Of a stretch of DNA of 64,000 bases, positions 1 through 11,355 are shown one piece after another (positions within the stretch are counted from its first letter, which is position 1; each line of letters starts with the position of its first letter). Source of the DNA: Strigamia acuminata (taxonomy: Eukaryota; Arthropoda; Chilopoda; Geophilomorpha; Linotaeniidae); NCBI GenBank assembly GCA_949358305.1, contig OX442314.1, positions 64,985,369 through 65,049,368 on the forward strand. Reading direction: 5' to 3'. The notes beneath the pieces were generated by a model, which saw only the letters and a program-made list of their open reading frames with translations, was not told the origin of the DNA and did no database searches. Made by a program: the position numbers and the translations under genes.

Positions 1-2
1 GC

Positions 3-554
3 TACGGGCCGAATTTGGGCACGCAAACGCCCGAAACAATTTATTTTCGCCCGTCATTAACTCAGAGAAGAACTCCGAGACCACGACGTAGACCGCGAAG
101 AAATTATGATGAGGATGAGGGTGACGAGTCACCAAACGAATTGGAGAGACAGGCGGAGTTGGACCACGACCCACCTGTGGACCATCCAGCATTTGTGGTG
201 CTGCCTAGTGCGGCCGAAATCATCGCAGCTCAGCAAGATGATCAAGACTCACGGGAACTGATAGAGTACTTGACTCTTCACACACTTCCAGATGAACCAG
301 AGCGTGCTAATTTTATTTTGAATCATTCAAATGATTTTGGCATGTCAAAAGGTTTGTTGTGTCGTTTTCCTCCCGTAGATATAAATAAATTTCGCAAACG
401 TCGCCAAATTTATTTGCCCAACGTTGAGCTTCGCGAACGCTATTTCCGAGCACTACATTATCCACCAATCGGAGGGCATATGGGAATAGAAAAGACCCTG
501 CAAAGACTCAAAACACGTGTATATTGGCCAAAAATGCGCGAAGATGTGCAAACT
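3..554 (+). pseudogene. pol: Ty3/gypsy pol, fragment ending in the middle of the integrase H2C2 finger
   Basis: The frame is open through the left edge. The first half is a low-complexity linker rich in Arg, Asp, Glu and Pro. From about 430 it reads as the integrase N-terminal zinc-binding domain, with the histidine half HYPPIGGHMG followed by the typical YWPKM segment. The cysteine half is missing here because the Copia composite was inserted right after the codon ending at 554; it lies at 17625-17640. The two halves are in the same frame once the insertion and one copy of the 5-bp duplication are discounted. The gene was therefore intact at this point until the insertion, which now inactivates this copy. 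Confidence 0.8.
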
Positions 555-1034
555 TATTGATATGTAAAGTTTAGGGACAAGTGTTGTCACAGTCAGTTCC
601 GATTTACGATGGAGAGATTACTTCGTGCGTTTCCGAATTAGCGCGATTGTTACGCGATTAGTTTATCATTGTATTATGTCCCGGAATTGCAGATCAGTTG
701 TTATTGCTTTTTATCTAATGCGTGTTTCGTTACCACAACTGATTTACCTTTATATAATGATTTGTCTAATTGTCGTCTGCTCTTATGAGCATTTTGTATT
801 AAGAACTTGTTCTGTTTTAAGTTGTTTATGTTTAAACATTGTACAGGACAAATCGAATTGAATACAATAGTGATTTGTCCTTCTTATAGTTTGTGAGGTC
901 AAATAACCTCAAACCGTGTATACTGTATTGCTTATGTTTTTCCATGATATTAAAGATGGCGGCACAATTTGTGCTAGTGTTACAAAACATTGAAAACTGC
1001 TTCAACTCACCTTATTTAAGATTAAAGGCCAACA
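555..1034 (+). repeat. Copia A 5' outer LTR
   Basis: The 480-bp LTR starts TATTGATATG and ends GGCCAACA. It begins with TA rather than the usual TG, and the duplication AAACT fits only this start. It reads as identical to the LTR at 17128-17607. A 78-codon frame inside all three copies (625-861 here) is non-coding LTR sequence. The right border is fixed by the primer-binding site that follows. Confidence 0.9.
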
Positions 1035-1562
1035 GTGGTAGCAGAGGATTACGTTTCTGGTGAGTTGCTATTGTATAAAGCAATTTTTCGGCGATTTTCC
1101 ACGTCGCGGACGGCCACGACGCACGGAAAACGGAGGCGGGGCGACACGGAACGTGCCAAAACACTTAAACTGTGTGCGCCGCCATCTTGGAACTTGTAAA
1201 GCCTGGCACACATGAAGGAACACAATCCACTGATTTTAAACAGTTTTCAACAGTTCACTTGCCATAAAAATGATGCAAACATACATTATAATGTATTTTC
1301 CTGTGTGCTGTGGTCCTCAATCGTTTCCAAAAATCGTCCTCGTCTCGGGCGCCGAATTTGCTTCGGTTTGCTGCCCCTTGTCGGCGGCTTCACTGCCGTG
1401 CGCTAAAGGAAAATGCCGCAAATATGATGCGCGTCGTGCATACTCGTCCCTGGACGTCCTTGAGCGCTGTTTTTGACCTCCGTGGGCCAAAATCTGACGA
1501 GGAATCCGAATTTGAGGTCAGTTTTAATGCCAGGACTCACCTAAACCATCCTCTGCTACCAC
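1035..1562. other. Head-to-head Copia A leaders with two primer-binding sites
   Basis: The segment starts with GTGGTAGCAGAGG (forward primer-binding site) and ends with its reverse complement (1550-1562), so it is bounded by two primer sites facing each other. TGGTAGCAGAG is what a primer site for the 3' end of initiator tRNA-Met looks like. The left part (about 1085-1160) resembles the leader of intact element A3; the right part, read in reverse, belongs to a different leader variant. The junction lies somewhere inside; a 16-bp perfect palindrome at 1281-1296 is one candidate. The short open frames here look non-coding. Confidence 0.7.
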
Positions 1563-2042
1563 TGTTGGCCTTTAATCTTAAATAAGGTGAGTTGAAGCAA
1601 CTTTCAAGGTTTTGCATTACTAGCACAAATTGTGCCGCCATCTTTAATGAAGTGGAAAAACATAAGCAATACAGTATACACGGTTTGAGGTTATTTGACC
1701 TCACAAACTATAAGAAGGACAAATCACTATTGTATTCAATTCGATTTGTCCTGTACAATGTTTAAACATAAACAACTTAAAACAGAACAAGTTCTTAATA
1801 CAAAATGCTCATAAGAGCAGACGACAATTAGACAAATCATTATATAAAGGTAAATCAGTTGTGGTAACGAAACACGCATTAGATAAAAAGCAATAACAAC
1901 TGATCTGCAATTCCGGGACATAATACAATGATAAACTAATCGCGTAACAATCGCGCTAATTCGGAAACGCACGAAGTAATCTCTCCATCGTAAATCGGAA
2001 CTGACTGTGACAACACTTGTCCCTAAACTTTACATATCAATA
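1563..2042 (-). repeat. Copia A inner LTR, inverted
   Basis: This 480-bp LTR is the reverse complement of the outer LTRs. The end next to pol (U3) matches the outer copies, but the part next to the leader differs at a cluster of positions within about 80 bp, around 1590-1650. It has no target duplication of its own: one side runs into a leader and the other into a polypurine tract and pol, so it is an internal LTR rather than a separate solo insertion. Confidence 0.85.
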
Positions 2043-2061
2043 CCCCCTCTGGACAACTTTG

Positions 2062-4696
2062 TCACAGATCAAAGATGTGTCCACACAATTCAGTCAAACG
2101 TGGTCGGGCTAACCACTTGGTTAATAAATCGGCCACGTTCAGTCTTCCAGAAACGTGCCGGATGTCGAAGACCTTGCTTTCATACAGATCGCGTAAATAA
2201 TGAAAGCGAACCTCGATGTGTTTGTTCGCTTTATTTTCCACGCGGTTCTTGCTATATTGTATCGCCGCTGTGCTATCAGCTAAGACACAGGGCTGCAAAT
2301 TCCCAAAGTAGTCGAACATTACCGACATGTTGAAGAGCCTCTTAAGCCATATCAGTTCCCTGACGCCATCAACGATGGCCACAAACTCTGACTCCATCAC
2401 GGATAACGTGGTCATCTTCTGTTTTCTACATGACCACGAAACCGGAACACCGCCCAGGAAAACTACATGACCTCCGAAACTCCTTCGTTGGTCTACATCC
2501 GTAGCGTATGACGCATCGGTAAATACCGTTAGCAAAGCGCTTTTGCATCTCGAGAGATCAATACAATAATCCTCAGTACTTTTCAGGTACCTGAGTACCT
2601 GCAATAACATATTAATATGTCTCTGAGAATGTCGCTCGTTGTATTGGGAGAGCACAATGGTGGAAAATAGTATGTCTGGTCTGGTTCGCGACGCCAAGAA
2701 CAGAAGACTACCAACCAGCGATCTATAGGGGAACACGGTGTCAAGTTGTTCATCCTTTTTCATCCCCATTATCATAGTACCTACAGCCCCAGGTAAATGA
2801 ACTTTATGCGACCCATCGATTTTGAAATGGTTGCATAATCTCTCGATATATTTGCGCTGATGCACCAAAATCTTGCCATTCACACGCGTAAATTCTATGC
2901 CTAGCAAATGGGTCACTGGCCCAAGGTTTACCATTTGAAAGTGTTCTGTAATCCAGGACAGGACATCTTTCTCGATCTTTTCGTTGCGTGAAAAGATGAC
3001 TAAGTCATCGACATACACGACTAAAACTACATCTCTGTCCATACAATAAACACAGTTAAACCCAGGGACCGGTTTGAATCCTATGTGCAACAGTCTGTCG
3101 TGCAACTTTTCGAACCACATACGGCCCGACTGGTGCAGGCCGTATAAAGCTTTGTAAAGCTTCCAGCACTTGCCGACATTCTGTGGCGTTTGAAACCCTT
3201 TTGGAATTCCCATGTATTGGACTTCGTCCAAGTCTCCATAGAGATATGCGGCTTTTATATCCGCATGTGTGTCTCTCCAGTTCATGAGGACAACCAACAT
3301 GCAAAATAACACCAAGATAACAACAAAATTCACCACCGGTGAGAACACCTCGGTGAAATCTATGCCCGGTCGCTGTTTAAAACCTTGGGCGACCAGTCTC
3401 GCTCGATGACGTCTTATTTCCCCGGTATTATCTCTCTTGATCTTATAGATCCATTTGCTGCCTAGCAATTGTTGGTCTTTCTCACAATCAACTTCCTCAT
3501 AGACTTTTCTTTCATTAAATATGTCAATTTCTTCTTGCATTGCGCCAACCCATTCGGACTTTCGTTCGCCTTTTATAGCCTCCTCGTAGGTGTTGGGCTC
3601 AAGCGCACAACAACCCGCAAAACCCGCAAATGGGTTCGGAAGTTCTACATTTTGAGTTTTCCCTGAGAAATCAAACAGATCTGCCTCAAACTCGTATCCG
3701 TTCTCTTGGCACCAATGCAATGCCTCAATTCTGCTGCGGAGCCTTTTCTTATTCGGCGCTACATAATGCGCATAAGTTGTCCCAGCATCCCTTCCTGTTT
3801 GTCTAACATATGGTTTGATATCCCAATCATTCATATTCAATTTCAACAAAGGAACACCCCCAACTGCTACAGCCTCTTGACCCCCTCTTACGTTTGGAGA
3901 AGCTAACAGTGCTTCTTGGAAAACCTCTTCATCATCACTGACTTCGTCAGTTGGTTCTCCAGTAAATTCAATCAGTTTTGGTCTCTTAAAAACCAGGGGT
4001 TTAGGGGTTGTCGGTAATGGGGGTTTACCAAGTGTCAAATCCACAGCTGGTGGAAGCGGCTTTACAACAGGTGGCACGACTTGTTGAACAGGTAAACCCT
4101 GAATTGGGGGACTTTGACCTGGTAAAGGTTGGCTTGGCTTTGGAACAGGGACATGAACGGGTGCCAAGCTCACAGGAGTTGGGGTTTCTTCGTCTGACTC
4201 AAGTCCCAAGTCACTCCCATTAAAGTATTCAAAACTTTGTGTCTGTTCCTTTCCCTTTTTCGGAACGCCACTCCCCTTTTCATGCCAATATTCATTTTCG
4301 TTAATAGTCACGTGTTTTGACCCAAAAATCTTATTACGTGTTGGGTCCCATATGCGATATCCCTTTGTGTCAGTACAATAACCTACAAGGGCTCCGACCC
4401 AAGCTCTTGGTTCCAATTTGCTATGGCGTTGTTGGGCAGGGATATGTGTATAACATTTTGATCCAATGCATCTTAAATGCCTAACTGAAGCCCTTTTGTT
4501 ATAAAATACATTATAGGGGGAACGATTGTTCAATTTCGGATGTGGGTATAAGTTCTTAACATAAACGAGGGTTACTGCTAACTCTCCCCACAATCTCTTG
4601 GGAAGTTCAGACTCAATTAACATCGCTCTCACCCCCTCTAAGATTAAGCGGTTCGCCCGCTCTGCGACAGAATTCATTTCGGGCGAATAGGCATTC
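2062..4696 (-). pseudogene. pol: Copia A pol, inverted 3' fragment (integrase end, reverse transcriptase, RNase H)
   Basis: The minus strand encodes 871 residues that match the C-terminal part of the forward pol at 14178-17108 without a visible difference. Reading starts inside the integrase core just before the catalytic Glu (VAERAN), then gives a proline-rich linker, reverse transcriptase with YVDD (near 3000-3015) and Copia RNase H with the FTDAS motif. The PPT (reverse complement of 2043-2055) and the inverted LTR follow. Upstream coding sequence is cut by element B at 4697 and resumes for only 64 bp (11892-11955). There is no start codon, gag or protease, so it is a dead fragment. Confidence 0.85.
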
Positions 4697-5232
4697 TGTT
4701 GGTCAAAAGACCATTTTGTATCGATGAATACATTTGTTATTTCCTAGTTTTCCCTTTGTGTTTAGGTATACAGCGCATCTTTGTTATTATTTAATTGATT
4801 TCGATGTTACCATTCGTTTTGCGCTGTCCCGTATGTAATTCCATACTTTTATCACTTTATGCTAGGATTTGTCCTATTATCAAATGATTTGTTCAAACTT
4901 AATGTAAATTCCCGGCACTAGGTGCCACTACCCATTGCTTTTTCATCCAAGATGGCGTCATACACAGCCGTGTATGACTTAGCTGCTTTCCCACCTGTTT
5001 GGATACCTATTTGTAATGTATTACTATTTAATTAAACCGTTTTTATTGTTTTACTCATTGTGTTTGATTTAAAGCACCTTTAGTGCTTCTTGCTAGCGCA
5101 TATAAGCGGCATTAGGCCGCGCGCATTTCCGAAACGATACGCGTCGTATCGTTAACGTCTGTGCGGGTCGCACAGCACCAATTCACGCTTTCAATCGGTT
5201 TACACCGATATTTTGCGCATTCTCTGCCTACA
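4697..5232 (+). repeat. Copia B 5' LTR
   Basis: This is the 536-bp direct repeat of 11356-11891. It contains a conserved-looking AAGATGGCGTCAT segment (about 4950) and short inverted repeats near the R/U5 end (GATACG/CGTATC around 5137-5152; GTGCG/CGCAC around 5161-5173) that could fold in the RNA. The end is fixed by the TTGGTAGCAGAGG primer site that follows. Confidence 0.92.
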
Positions 5233-6141
5233 TTGGTAGCAGAGGGTGGTTGTTCAGTGAACAACCGTTCCATTTGCCTAATTTTTCGACGCTTTTTCGC
5301 GAAATTCGCGAATTTGCGCCGATATTTTTATTTTCAGATTTTCGGCGGCCATTTTGTCTCGATTTTCGTCTCGCCTGCGACGCCGACGTTTTATCGACGT
5401 TCACAGACGACCAGGGTCGTCAATCACACCATTATTTGTCTAATTTTCTCCGAAATTCCGCGGGATTCGCGAATTTCGAGAGAAATTCTTTCTTTTTGCA
5501 GATTTCACGTCGATTTTCGCTTCGCCAACGTCGAAGCGACGTTTTTCAACGAGAAACGGATCGAATTCCGCTGTGTATACCCCGGCGTATGCACAGTATC
5601 GTCGATCTATTATTTTCCGGACGAAGAGCCTCGATTTATCGAGAAGAAATTCGGATTTTTCAATCCGAATTTGCGCTTTTTCCAGTTTTTCGAGAAAACT
5701 GCGCCGTGCCTTCATTTGCACGAGGATCGCAACCGCGATCGATTCACCTATTTCTCCTTCTGTCGAAATACTATTGTTAATTTTAAGATATTATTAAGGC
5801 TTTTGGGGGTTCCTTTAGAATCGTGTTTGCCCTTGGATCGAGTCCGGTCAAGCTTACACGTATTCTCCGGTTGTGCTTGTCGTGGTACAAGTGAGGTTTC
5901 CCGCGGCTCCAGGAAGCCGATCGGACCCTCTCAGACTGGCAACCGGAGGTTATTTGATTCCTTCAGAAGGAATTGCCCAATTTGTGGTTTTTCGCCTCGA
6001 ACACCGAGGGAACCGTGCAGTGAAGTGCTCCGAATTGTGAAAATTGTGAAAAGTGCTCCAATCTTGTGCGACATTTCAGCGCCTCTCTCTGAGTCAGTGT
6101 GATTTTCGCGTTGTGTTACGCTCTTCGCGAATCGATCTACG
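5233..6141 (+). other. Copia B leader with primer-binding site
   Basis: The 909-bp untranslated leader starts with GGTAGCAGAGG, consistent with initiator tRNA-Met priming. It holds repeated CGCGAATTTCG-like blocks. Open frames of 313 and 176 codons in the leader have no recognisable domain, differ between frames and are probably accidental. The real gag start follows at 6142. Confidence 0.7.
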
Positions 6142-9100
6142 ATGCAGAAAGCGGCCAACTCGAACAGTTTAATTCCGGTTCTCGGTGTCGACAATTATGA
6201 ACAATGGCGATTGTCGATGCAGTTTCTCTTAAAATCGGAAGGGCTTTGGCGTCACGTAACGGAGGATAAGGAGGCAGAGCACATTGCCACCCTGACGCCA
6301 AAAGAACTTGACCGCTTTATGGTGAAGAAGGACAAGGCCCTAGGCCACATATACATCCATGTGAGCCCCGCCAAGCGTACAGTTTTGGAAACCTGTAACA
6401 CGCCAAAGGAGGCGTGGGACAAGTTGGCGAAAACCTACGCACCCAGCTCTAGAGCCCGTCAAGCGGCGATGCGCTGGGAGTTTCTCAGCCTCCAACTCCA
6501 ACCTGGCGAAGATATGCCGGACTTCATTGCCCGCGTCGACAATTACGTGCGGCAACTAAGCGATGTCAACGAGATTATTAGCCCGGTTCACCACGCATAC
6601 CAGTATTTGAAGTGTCTGCCGCCTGAATATGCTCAGGCAACATTTGCCATATACCACTGGCCGGATCCCCAATTCACGCCGAAGGATGTCGCCGAGCAGC
6701 TGATTTCCGAGCACATGCGGCTCAAATCCATCGGGTTGCTCGGAACGAGCCAATCATCAGCTCACACGTCTATGAAGGGACAATTCCGACCCCGAAATAA
6801 ATCCGGACCTCGTGATATCTCGACAGTGAAGTGTTTTAATTGCGACCAGCTCGGACATTACGCGAACCGATGTCCACGTCCACCCCGTCAACAACAGGGA
6901 CAACCTACGGTTTCACTCCAACGTAATTCTCGGAGCAAGAGTCGCCGGCGCAACAAGAACGCTGCTGCGAAGGCCAACAACGCGCGTCCCCGAGAAAGCT
7001 CGCATCCACACCGAGAGGGGACATATTTTGTCAATGCGCCGCAGGTTATCCAACGTCCAGTCGCTCATTTTATGCAATCCAATGAGTGGATTCTGGATTG
7101 CGGCGCTACAGATCACGTATCTCACGTGCGTGCCGGTTTCACCGAGTTCACCGATGTCATTCCATTCGACATCGAGTTGGGACAGGGAAAGTCCCAAGTG
7201 ACGGGAAAAGGAACGGTTCGTTTGCTAATGGCGATCGATAAGACCCGGTGCACCGTGAATTTAACAAACGTCCTTTACGCGCCGAATTTCGAGGCAAACT
7301 TGATTTCGGTTTCGAAGATAGACAAGGCGCGACATCATATCCACATTTTCAATAGTGAGATACATGTTTACGAATCGGACATTCGCAGCCCTCTTATTCG
7401 TGCAAAGGAGAGAGGAGGTCTTTATTATGTGGACGGTTTGTGTACAAATCCGACATTTGCGACAACGGTTTCTCCCACTGTACAACCGACTCCAACGTCA
7501 CCGCCGCAAATGTACGTGACAACAGAAGAGGATTTTATTAAAATTCCCAAACCGAAAAAGGGAAAAGGACAGCAAAGAGAAATTACGGATTTTCGGATTG
7601 AAATGCCGCTAGTTGAACCCGTGAAGCAAATTCCCATTCAACAAGCTCCCATTCCAACCAATCCGACTCCTCCTCCTATCCCTACTCAAATCCACAACGA
7701 TTTGACCACCCCTCCTTCTTATGCGAGTGCCCTACAGTCAATCCCAACGGCAACTCCTATTGCAATTCCAAATGCAAATTCCTTTCCTCCCCTCGGCAAC
7801 CCGTCTCAACCTAAAAAGAAGGTCATCGCCAATCCAGCCTCCGTCAAGGACGCCACCGGCTTATGGCATAGCCGTCTTGGCCACCTTCATACGAATGGAA
7901 TGAAGCTATTGGCCGCAAACGACCAAGTTTACGGAATGTCACCAGGGGAAGTGAGCAGGGAATTGGCCTGCAACGACTGCAGAATAGCCAAATCGACAAA
8001 AGCTTCTCATAAGCCTGATCCTAATCCCTCGACTACGAAGCCTTTGGACCTTCTCCACATGGATATTTGGGGGCCAGCCCCAGTTCCATCGTTTGGAGGA
8101 GCACGTTTTGTCCTTACCGTCATCGACGACGCAACACGCTATTGCTGGATTATACCGCTAGCCCAGAAATCGCAGGTTTTCGCAACCTTTAAGGACTTCG
8201 TTGCTCGAGTTGAGAGAATCCAGGACACGCAAATAAAAGCGATTCGGACTGATCGAGGCGGAGAGTTTATGTCAAACGAGTTTCTCCGATATCTACAAGC
8301 CAAGGGCATCCAAGGTCAACGGACAAATCCGTCGTCACCACAGATGAACGGCACGGCCGAGCGCATAAACCGGACAATGGCCGACAACTTTCGTGCAGTC
8401 TTATCCGAGACTAAGTTGCCGGAGGCGCTCTGGGCCGAGCTAGCGGTCACGTTTGCCTACATCAAGAATCGGAGCCCTCATTCTCGACTTAACAATCAAG
8501 TTCCGTATATCCTTTGGCGACAGAGAGCCCTTTCGTTACGACATCTACGAAAAGTCGGTTCCAAGTGCTGGGTGCACTACACCGCACCAGGACGCAAGAA
8601 GCTGGATCCGCGGGCCTGGGAGGGATATTTAGTCGGCTACGCTTCAGGGACCCGTGGATACAGAATTTGGAACCCAACTGACAACCAAGTCTACGAATCT
8701 ATTCACGTTAAGATCGATGAGCGGCAGTCGTATCGGAAATCCATCAAAATTTCGACGCAGCAGCCGCAACAATCGTTTACTGGTCCCGGACAGCAAACCG
8801 TTACATTTGATGATAACCTACATTACCATCAGTGGCCGAAAGGATCTGATTCCGAGGCGTCAGAACATTCTGCGAACGATTCCGAACGTGTGTCGACGGC
8901 ATCCGCTTCGATGCACACGCCTCTGGCTTTTCCGCACATCCACATACCACCACCGACAACTCCGGAACGGGCATTGCTGGATTTATGTGCGACCTTACCT
9001 CCGGGTTCTGCGTCTCTTCGACAATCCCATCATATTTCATATGAAGAGGAACGTGATACGGACCACGACATCCGAGAGATGGACGAATTGTCAATTTATC

Positions 9101-11145
9101 CGGAAACATCCGAACACGTTGATGCGTCAGCGGAACAATCGGCACGACAATCGCCTCCGACAACTCCTCGTACATCCGCTCCGCCATCACCTCAGCGATC
9201 GGCAGCGCCTTCTCTTCCCCGTGAAACACCGGTACCGACGCCGAGATTTATTACGACGCGTCGTCAGCAACGTGTTGATGATCAGGCTGCGCAAGGGTTG
9301 CAAATTTTCGACCCCGATCCCAATTCACCAGCGACTGCGCGCCACACTACTCATAAGTGGCGATTCGTCGGTGGAGATGGCGAGTGCCGTGAATGGGTAC
9401 GCGAGGAACACCTGAGAAAGGATCAAAAACCCGGGAAGATCTTAATTGATGTCTATTATTTTCCAACTCCGAAGATCCGTCTAAGATCTTATCACGACAT
9501 CGAGGAGTATTGTATGTTGAACAATATTGATTACGACCCCGGACTGTTTTTCTTCGGTAATCTCGAACACAAATTGCCAACTCTTCCGGGCGTTCGTCAT
9601 GCGGCTCATCTGTGCCGAACCGAGCCGGCTTCATTCGCCGAAATTCCCAAGTTCAACGACGCTCCGAAATGGCGTGAAGCAATCGGAGAGGAACTCGATA
9701 TGTTCAAAGAGCGAGAAATCTATAAAGAAGTTCCCCGACCACCCGACACCACTATTCTTGGCTGCAAGTGGATTTTTAAACTCAAAACCGATGCAGCCGG
9801 AACCGTCACCCGATACCGAGCACGCTTAGTAGCACAAGGTTTTTATCAAACCCTCGGAGTCGATTTTGATGAGGTGTTTAGCCCAGTCGTGAACTTCATA
9901 TTGATCCGTCTGTTTTTCTGTCTTCTCGTCGTATTGCGTGGTTGGCAGGACGCCCACCTCGACGTGAAAGGTGCGTACCTGTACGGGGAATTAAAGCATA
10001 ACGTATACATGAGAATCCCTGCAGGTGCCACATGCACCGATCCAAACAACGTGTGGCTTCTTCTCAAATCGCTTTACGGCCTCCACCAATCCGGGAGACA
10101 ATGGTTCGAGAAACTTGACGAGACACTTCGGGCCCTCGGATTTCGAAGACTGCCAGCATGTAATTGTGTTTACGTGTTCGGGAATACAGCTGTTATGCTG
10201 GTCTACGTGGACGATATCGTCGTGTTTTACGCGTCCGACAGCGTTTTTAATCAGCTAATCCGTCTCATCTCTTCGAAATTCGATATAGTCAACCTCGGTC
10301 CAATCACGAAGTTATTAGGCGTCGAATTTATCCGCGACGCCGGACGCACGTTCATAACGCAACGTGCTTATATCGCCAAACTGGTTAAGAAATTCGGGGC
10401 GTCGACCAACAACCTCGTCAAGACACCAGTGACCCCGGGAACGACACTCGTTAGGGGATCGACCGAAAACTTGGAAGATTTTCCATACCGATCTCTAATC
10501 GGTTCACTTCTGTTTTTGGCATCGAGAACTCGTCCCGACATACTCTATTCCGTCATCGCTTTGGCACAGTACAACACGTGCTATAATCGAACCCACATCC
10601 GCGCCCTATTGCAGGTTCTGCAGTACGTGGCAAACACTGCGGAGCTTTGCATCGAGTTATCCGGTTGCTCTTCTAGTCAACTATCTGCATTTACCGACGC
10701 GTCGTGGGCAAGCGATCCGGAGACATCATTGAGCTTCGGAGGATACATCGTATACGTTGGAAATGTCCCTATTGGCTGGTCCTGTCGCAAACAGTCGACC
10801 GTAGCGTGCTCAACCATGGAAGCTGAATTTATCGCCCTGGTTGAGTGCGTGAAGGAGATTTTCTGGCTCGACAGCGTGTACACCGAATTCCCGATTCTCA
10901 ATCGTCTATCCCGACCTATCGTGTATTCGGACGCCCTGGCCTCGATTCAATTCACATCTAATGATATCGAGAACGCGAAGACGAAGCATATTCGCGTGAA
11001 GTTTCACTGGCTCAGGGAGTGGTTTACTGCGGGAGTCTTCGATCTTCGAAAGGTAGCCGGCGAAGCTAATACCGCCGACATATTCACAAAGTGGCTATCT
11101 TCGGAACGTTTACGATCATTGATTTCGAAGATCTTCCGAGCATAA
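6142..11145 (+). CDS. gag-pol: Copia B Gag-Pol polyprotein (1667 aa)
   Basis: One uninterrupted frame encodes the whole retrotransposon polyprotein. In order it has a Gag region of the UBN2/Copia type, a CCHC knuckle (CFNCDQLGHYANRC, near residue 231), an aspartic protease motif DCGATDH (about 319), the integrase HHCC finger (WHSRLGHLH to CNDC, about 574-613), the core with Asp near 641, Asp 704 in RTDRGGEF and Glu 740 in TAERIN (a D-35-E spacing), reverse transcriptase with YVDD (1355-1358), and RNase H starting at FTDAS (about 1517). The length is near the top of the Copia range because of a Pro/Ser-rich linker between integrase and reverse transcriptase. The start was chosen as the first ATG, followed directly by Gag sequence. 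With no stop or frameshift it looks functional. Confidence 0.95.
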   Translation: MQKAANSNSLIPVLGVDNYEQWRLSMQFLLKSEGLWRHVTEDKEAEHIATLTPKELDRFMVKKDKALGHIYIHVSPAKRTVLETCNTPKEAWDKLAKTYAPSSRARQAAMRWEFLSLQLQPGEDMPDFIARVDNYVRQLSDVNEIISPVHHAYQYLKCLPPEYAQATFAIYHWPDPQFTPKDVAEQLISEHMRLKSIGLLGTSQSSAHTSMKGQFRPRNKSGPRDISTVKCFNCDQLGHYANRCPRPPRQQQGQPTVSLQRNSRSKSRRRNKNAAAKANNARPRESSHPHREGTYFVNAPQVIQRPVAHFMQSNEWILDCGATDHVSHVRAGFTEFTDVIPFDIELGQGKSQVTGKGTVRLLMAIDKTRCTVNLTNVLYAPNFEANLISVSKIDKARHHIHIFNSEIHVYESDIRSPLIRAKERGGLYYVDGLCTNPTFATTVSPTVQPTPTSPPQMYVTTEEDFIKIPKPKKGKGQQREITDFRIEMPLVEPVKQIPIQQAPIPTNPTPPPIPTQIHNDLTTPPSYASALQSIPTATPIAIPNANSFPPLGNPSQPKKKVIANPASVKDATGLWHSRLGHLHTNGMKLLAANDQVYGMSPGEVSRELACNDCRIAKSTKASHKPDPNPSTTKPLDLLHMDIWGPAPVPSFGGARFVLTVIDDATRYCWIIPLAQKSQVFATFKDFVARVERIQDTQIKAIRTDRGGEFMSNEFLRYLQAKGIQGQRTNPSSPQMNGTAERINRTMADNFRAVLSETKLPEALWAELAVTFAYIKNRSPHSRLNNQVPYILWRQRALSLRHLRKVGSKCWVHYTAPGRKKLDPRAWEGYLVGYASGTRGYRIWNPTDNQVYESIHVKIDERQSYRKSIKISTQQPQQSFTGPGQQTVTFDDNLHYHQWPKGSDSEASEHSANDSERVSTASASMHTPLAFPHIHIPPPTTPERALLDLCATLPPGSASLRQSHHISYEEERDTDHDIREMDELSIYPETSEHVDASAEQSARQSPPTTPRTSAPPSPQRSAAPSLPRETPVPTPRFITTRRQQRVDDQAAQGLQIFDPDPNSPATARHTTHKWRFVGGDGECREWVREEHLRKDQKPGKILIDVYYFPTPKIRLRSYHDIEEYCMLNNIDYDPGLFFFGNLEHKLPTLPGVRHAAHLCRTEPASFAEIPKFNDAPKWREAIGEELDMFKEREIYKEVPRPPDTTILGCKWIFKLKTDAAGTVTRYRARLVAQGFYQTLGVDFDEVFSPVVNFILIRLFFCLLVVLRGWQDAHLDVKGAYLYGELKHNVYMRIPAGATCTDPNNVWLLLKSLYGLHQSGRQWFEKLDETLRALGFRRLPACNCVYVFGNTAVMLVYVDDIVVFYASDSVFNQLIRLISSKFDIVNLGPITKLLGVEFIRDAGRTFITQRAYIAKLVKKFGASTNNLVKTPVTPGTTLVRGSTENLEDFPYRSLIGSLLFLASRTRPDILYSVIALAQYNTCYNRTHIRALLQVLQYVANTAELCIELSGCSSSQLSAFTDASWASDPETSLSFGGYIVYVGNVPIGWSCRKQSTVACSTMEAEFIALVECVKEIFWLDSVYTEFPILNRLSRPIVYSDALASIQFTSNDIENAKTKHIRVKFHWLREWFTAGVFDLRKVAGEANTADIFTKWLSSERLRSLISKIFRA

Positions 11146-11355
11146 ACTTATCGTGACATTCCTAGTTTCTTTTCACCCGACTTCGAGGATAATCGGGTTT
11201 CTGTGGGAATACCGAGCTTAGTTAAGTGATAACCACGACAGTACCCGGCCCGATGGTTCGACTTTATCATCTTTTTTTTCTCAACGATTATCAACTGTAA
11301 TTCCAGTTTACGTTCATCTTGTCCCCTGATAAATATTTCCATCGAAGAGGGGATT

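Noticed and set aside
625-861. A 78-codon ORF that occurs three times (also 1972-1736 minus and 17198-17434).
   Set aside because: It lies wholly inside the Copia A LTR, so repetition reflects the LTR and not a gene family.
5161-6102. 313-codon ORF in the leader of Copia B.
   Set aside because: It starts inside the LTR, crosses the primer-binding site and has no domain; leaders of the related elements do not keep it.
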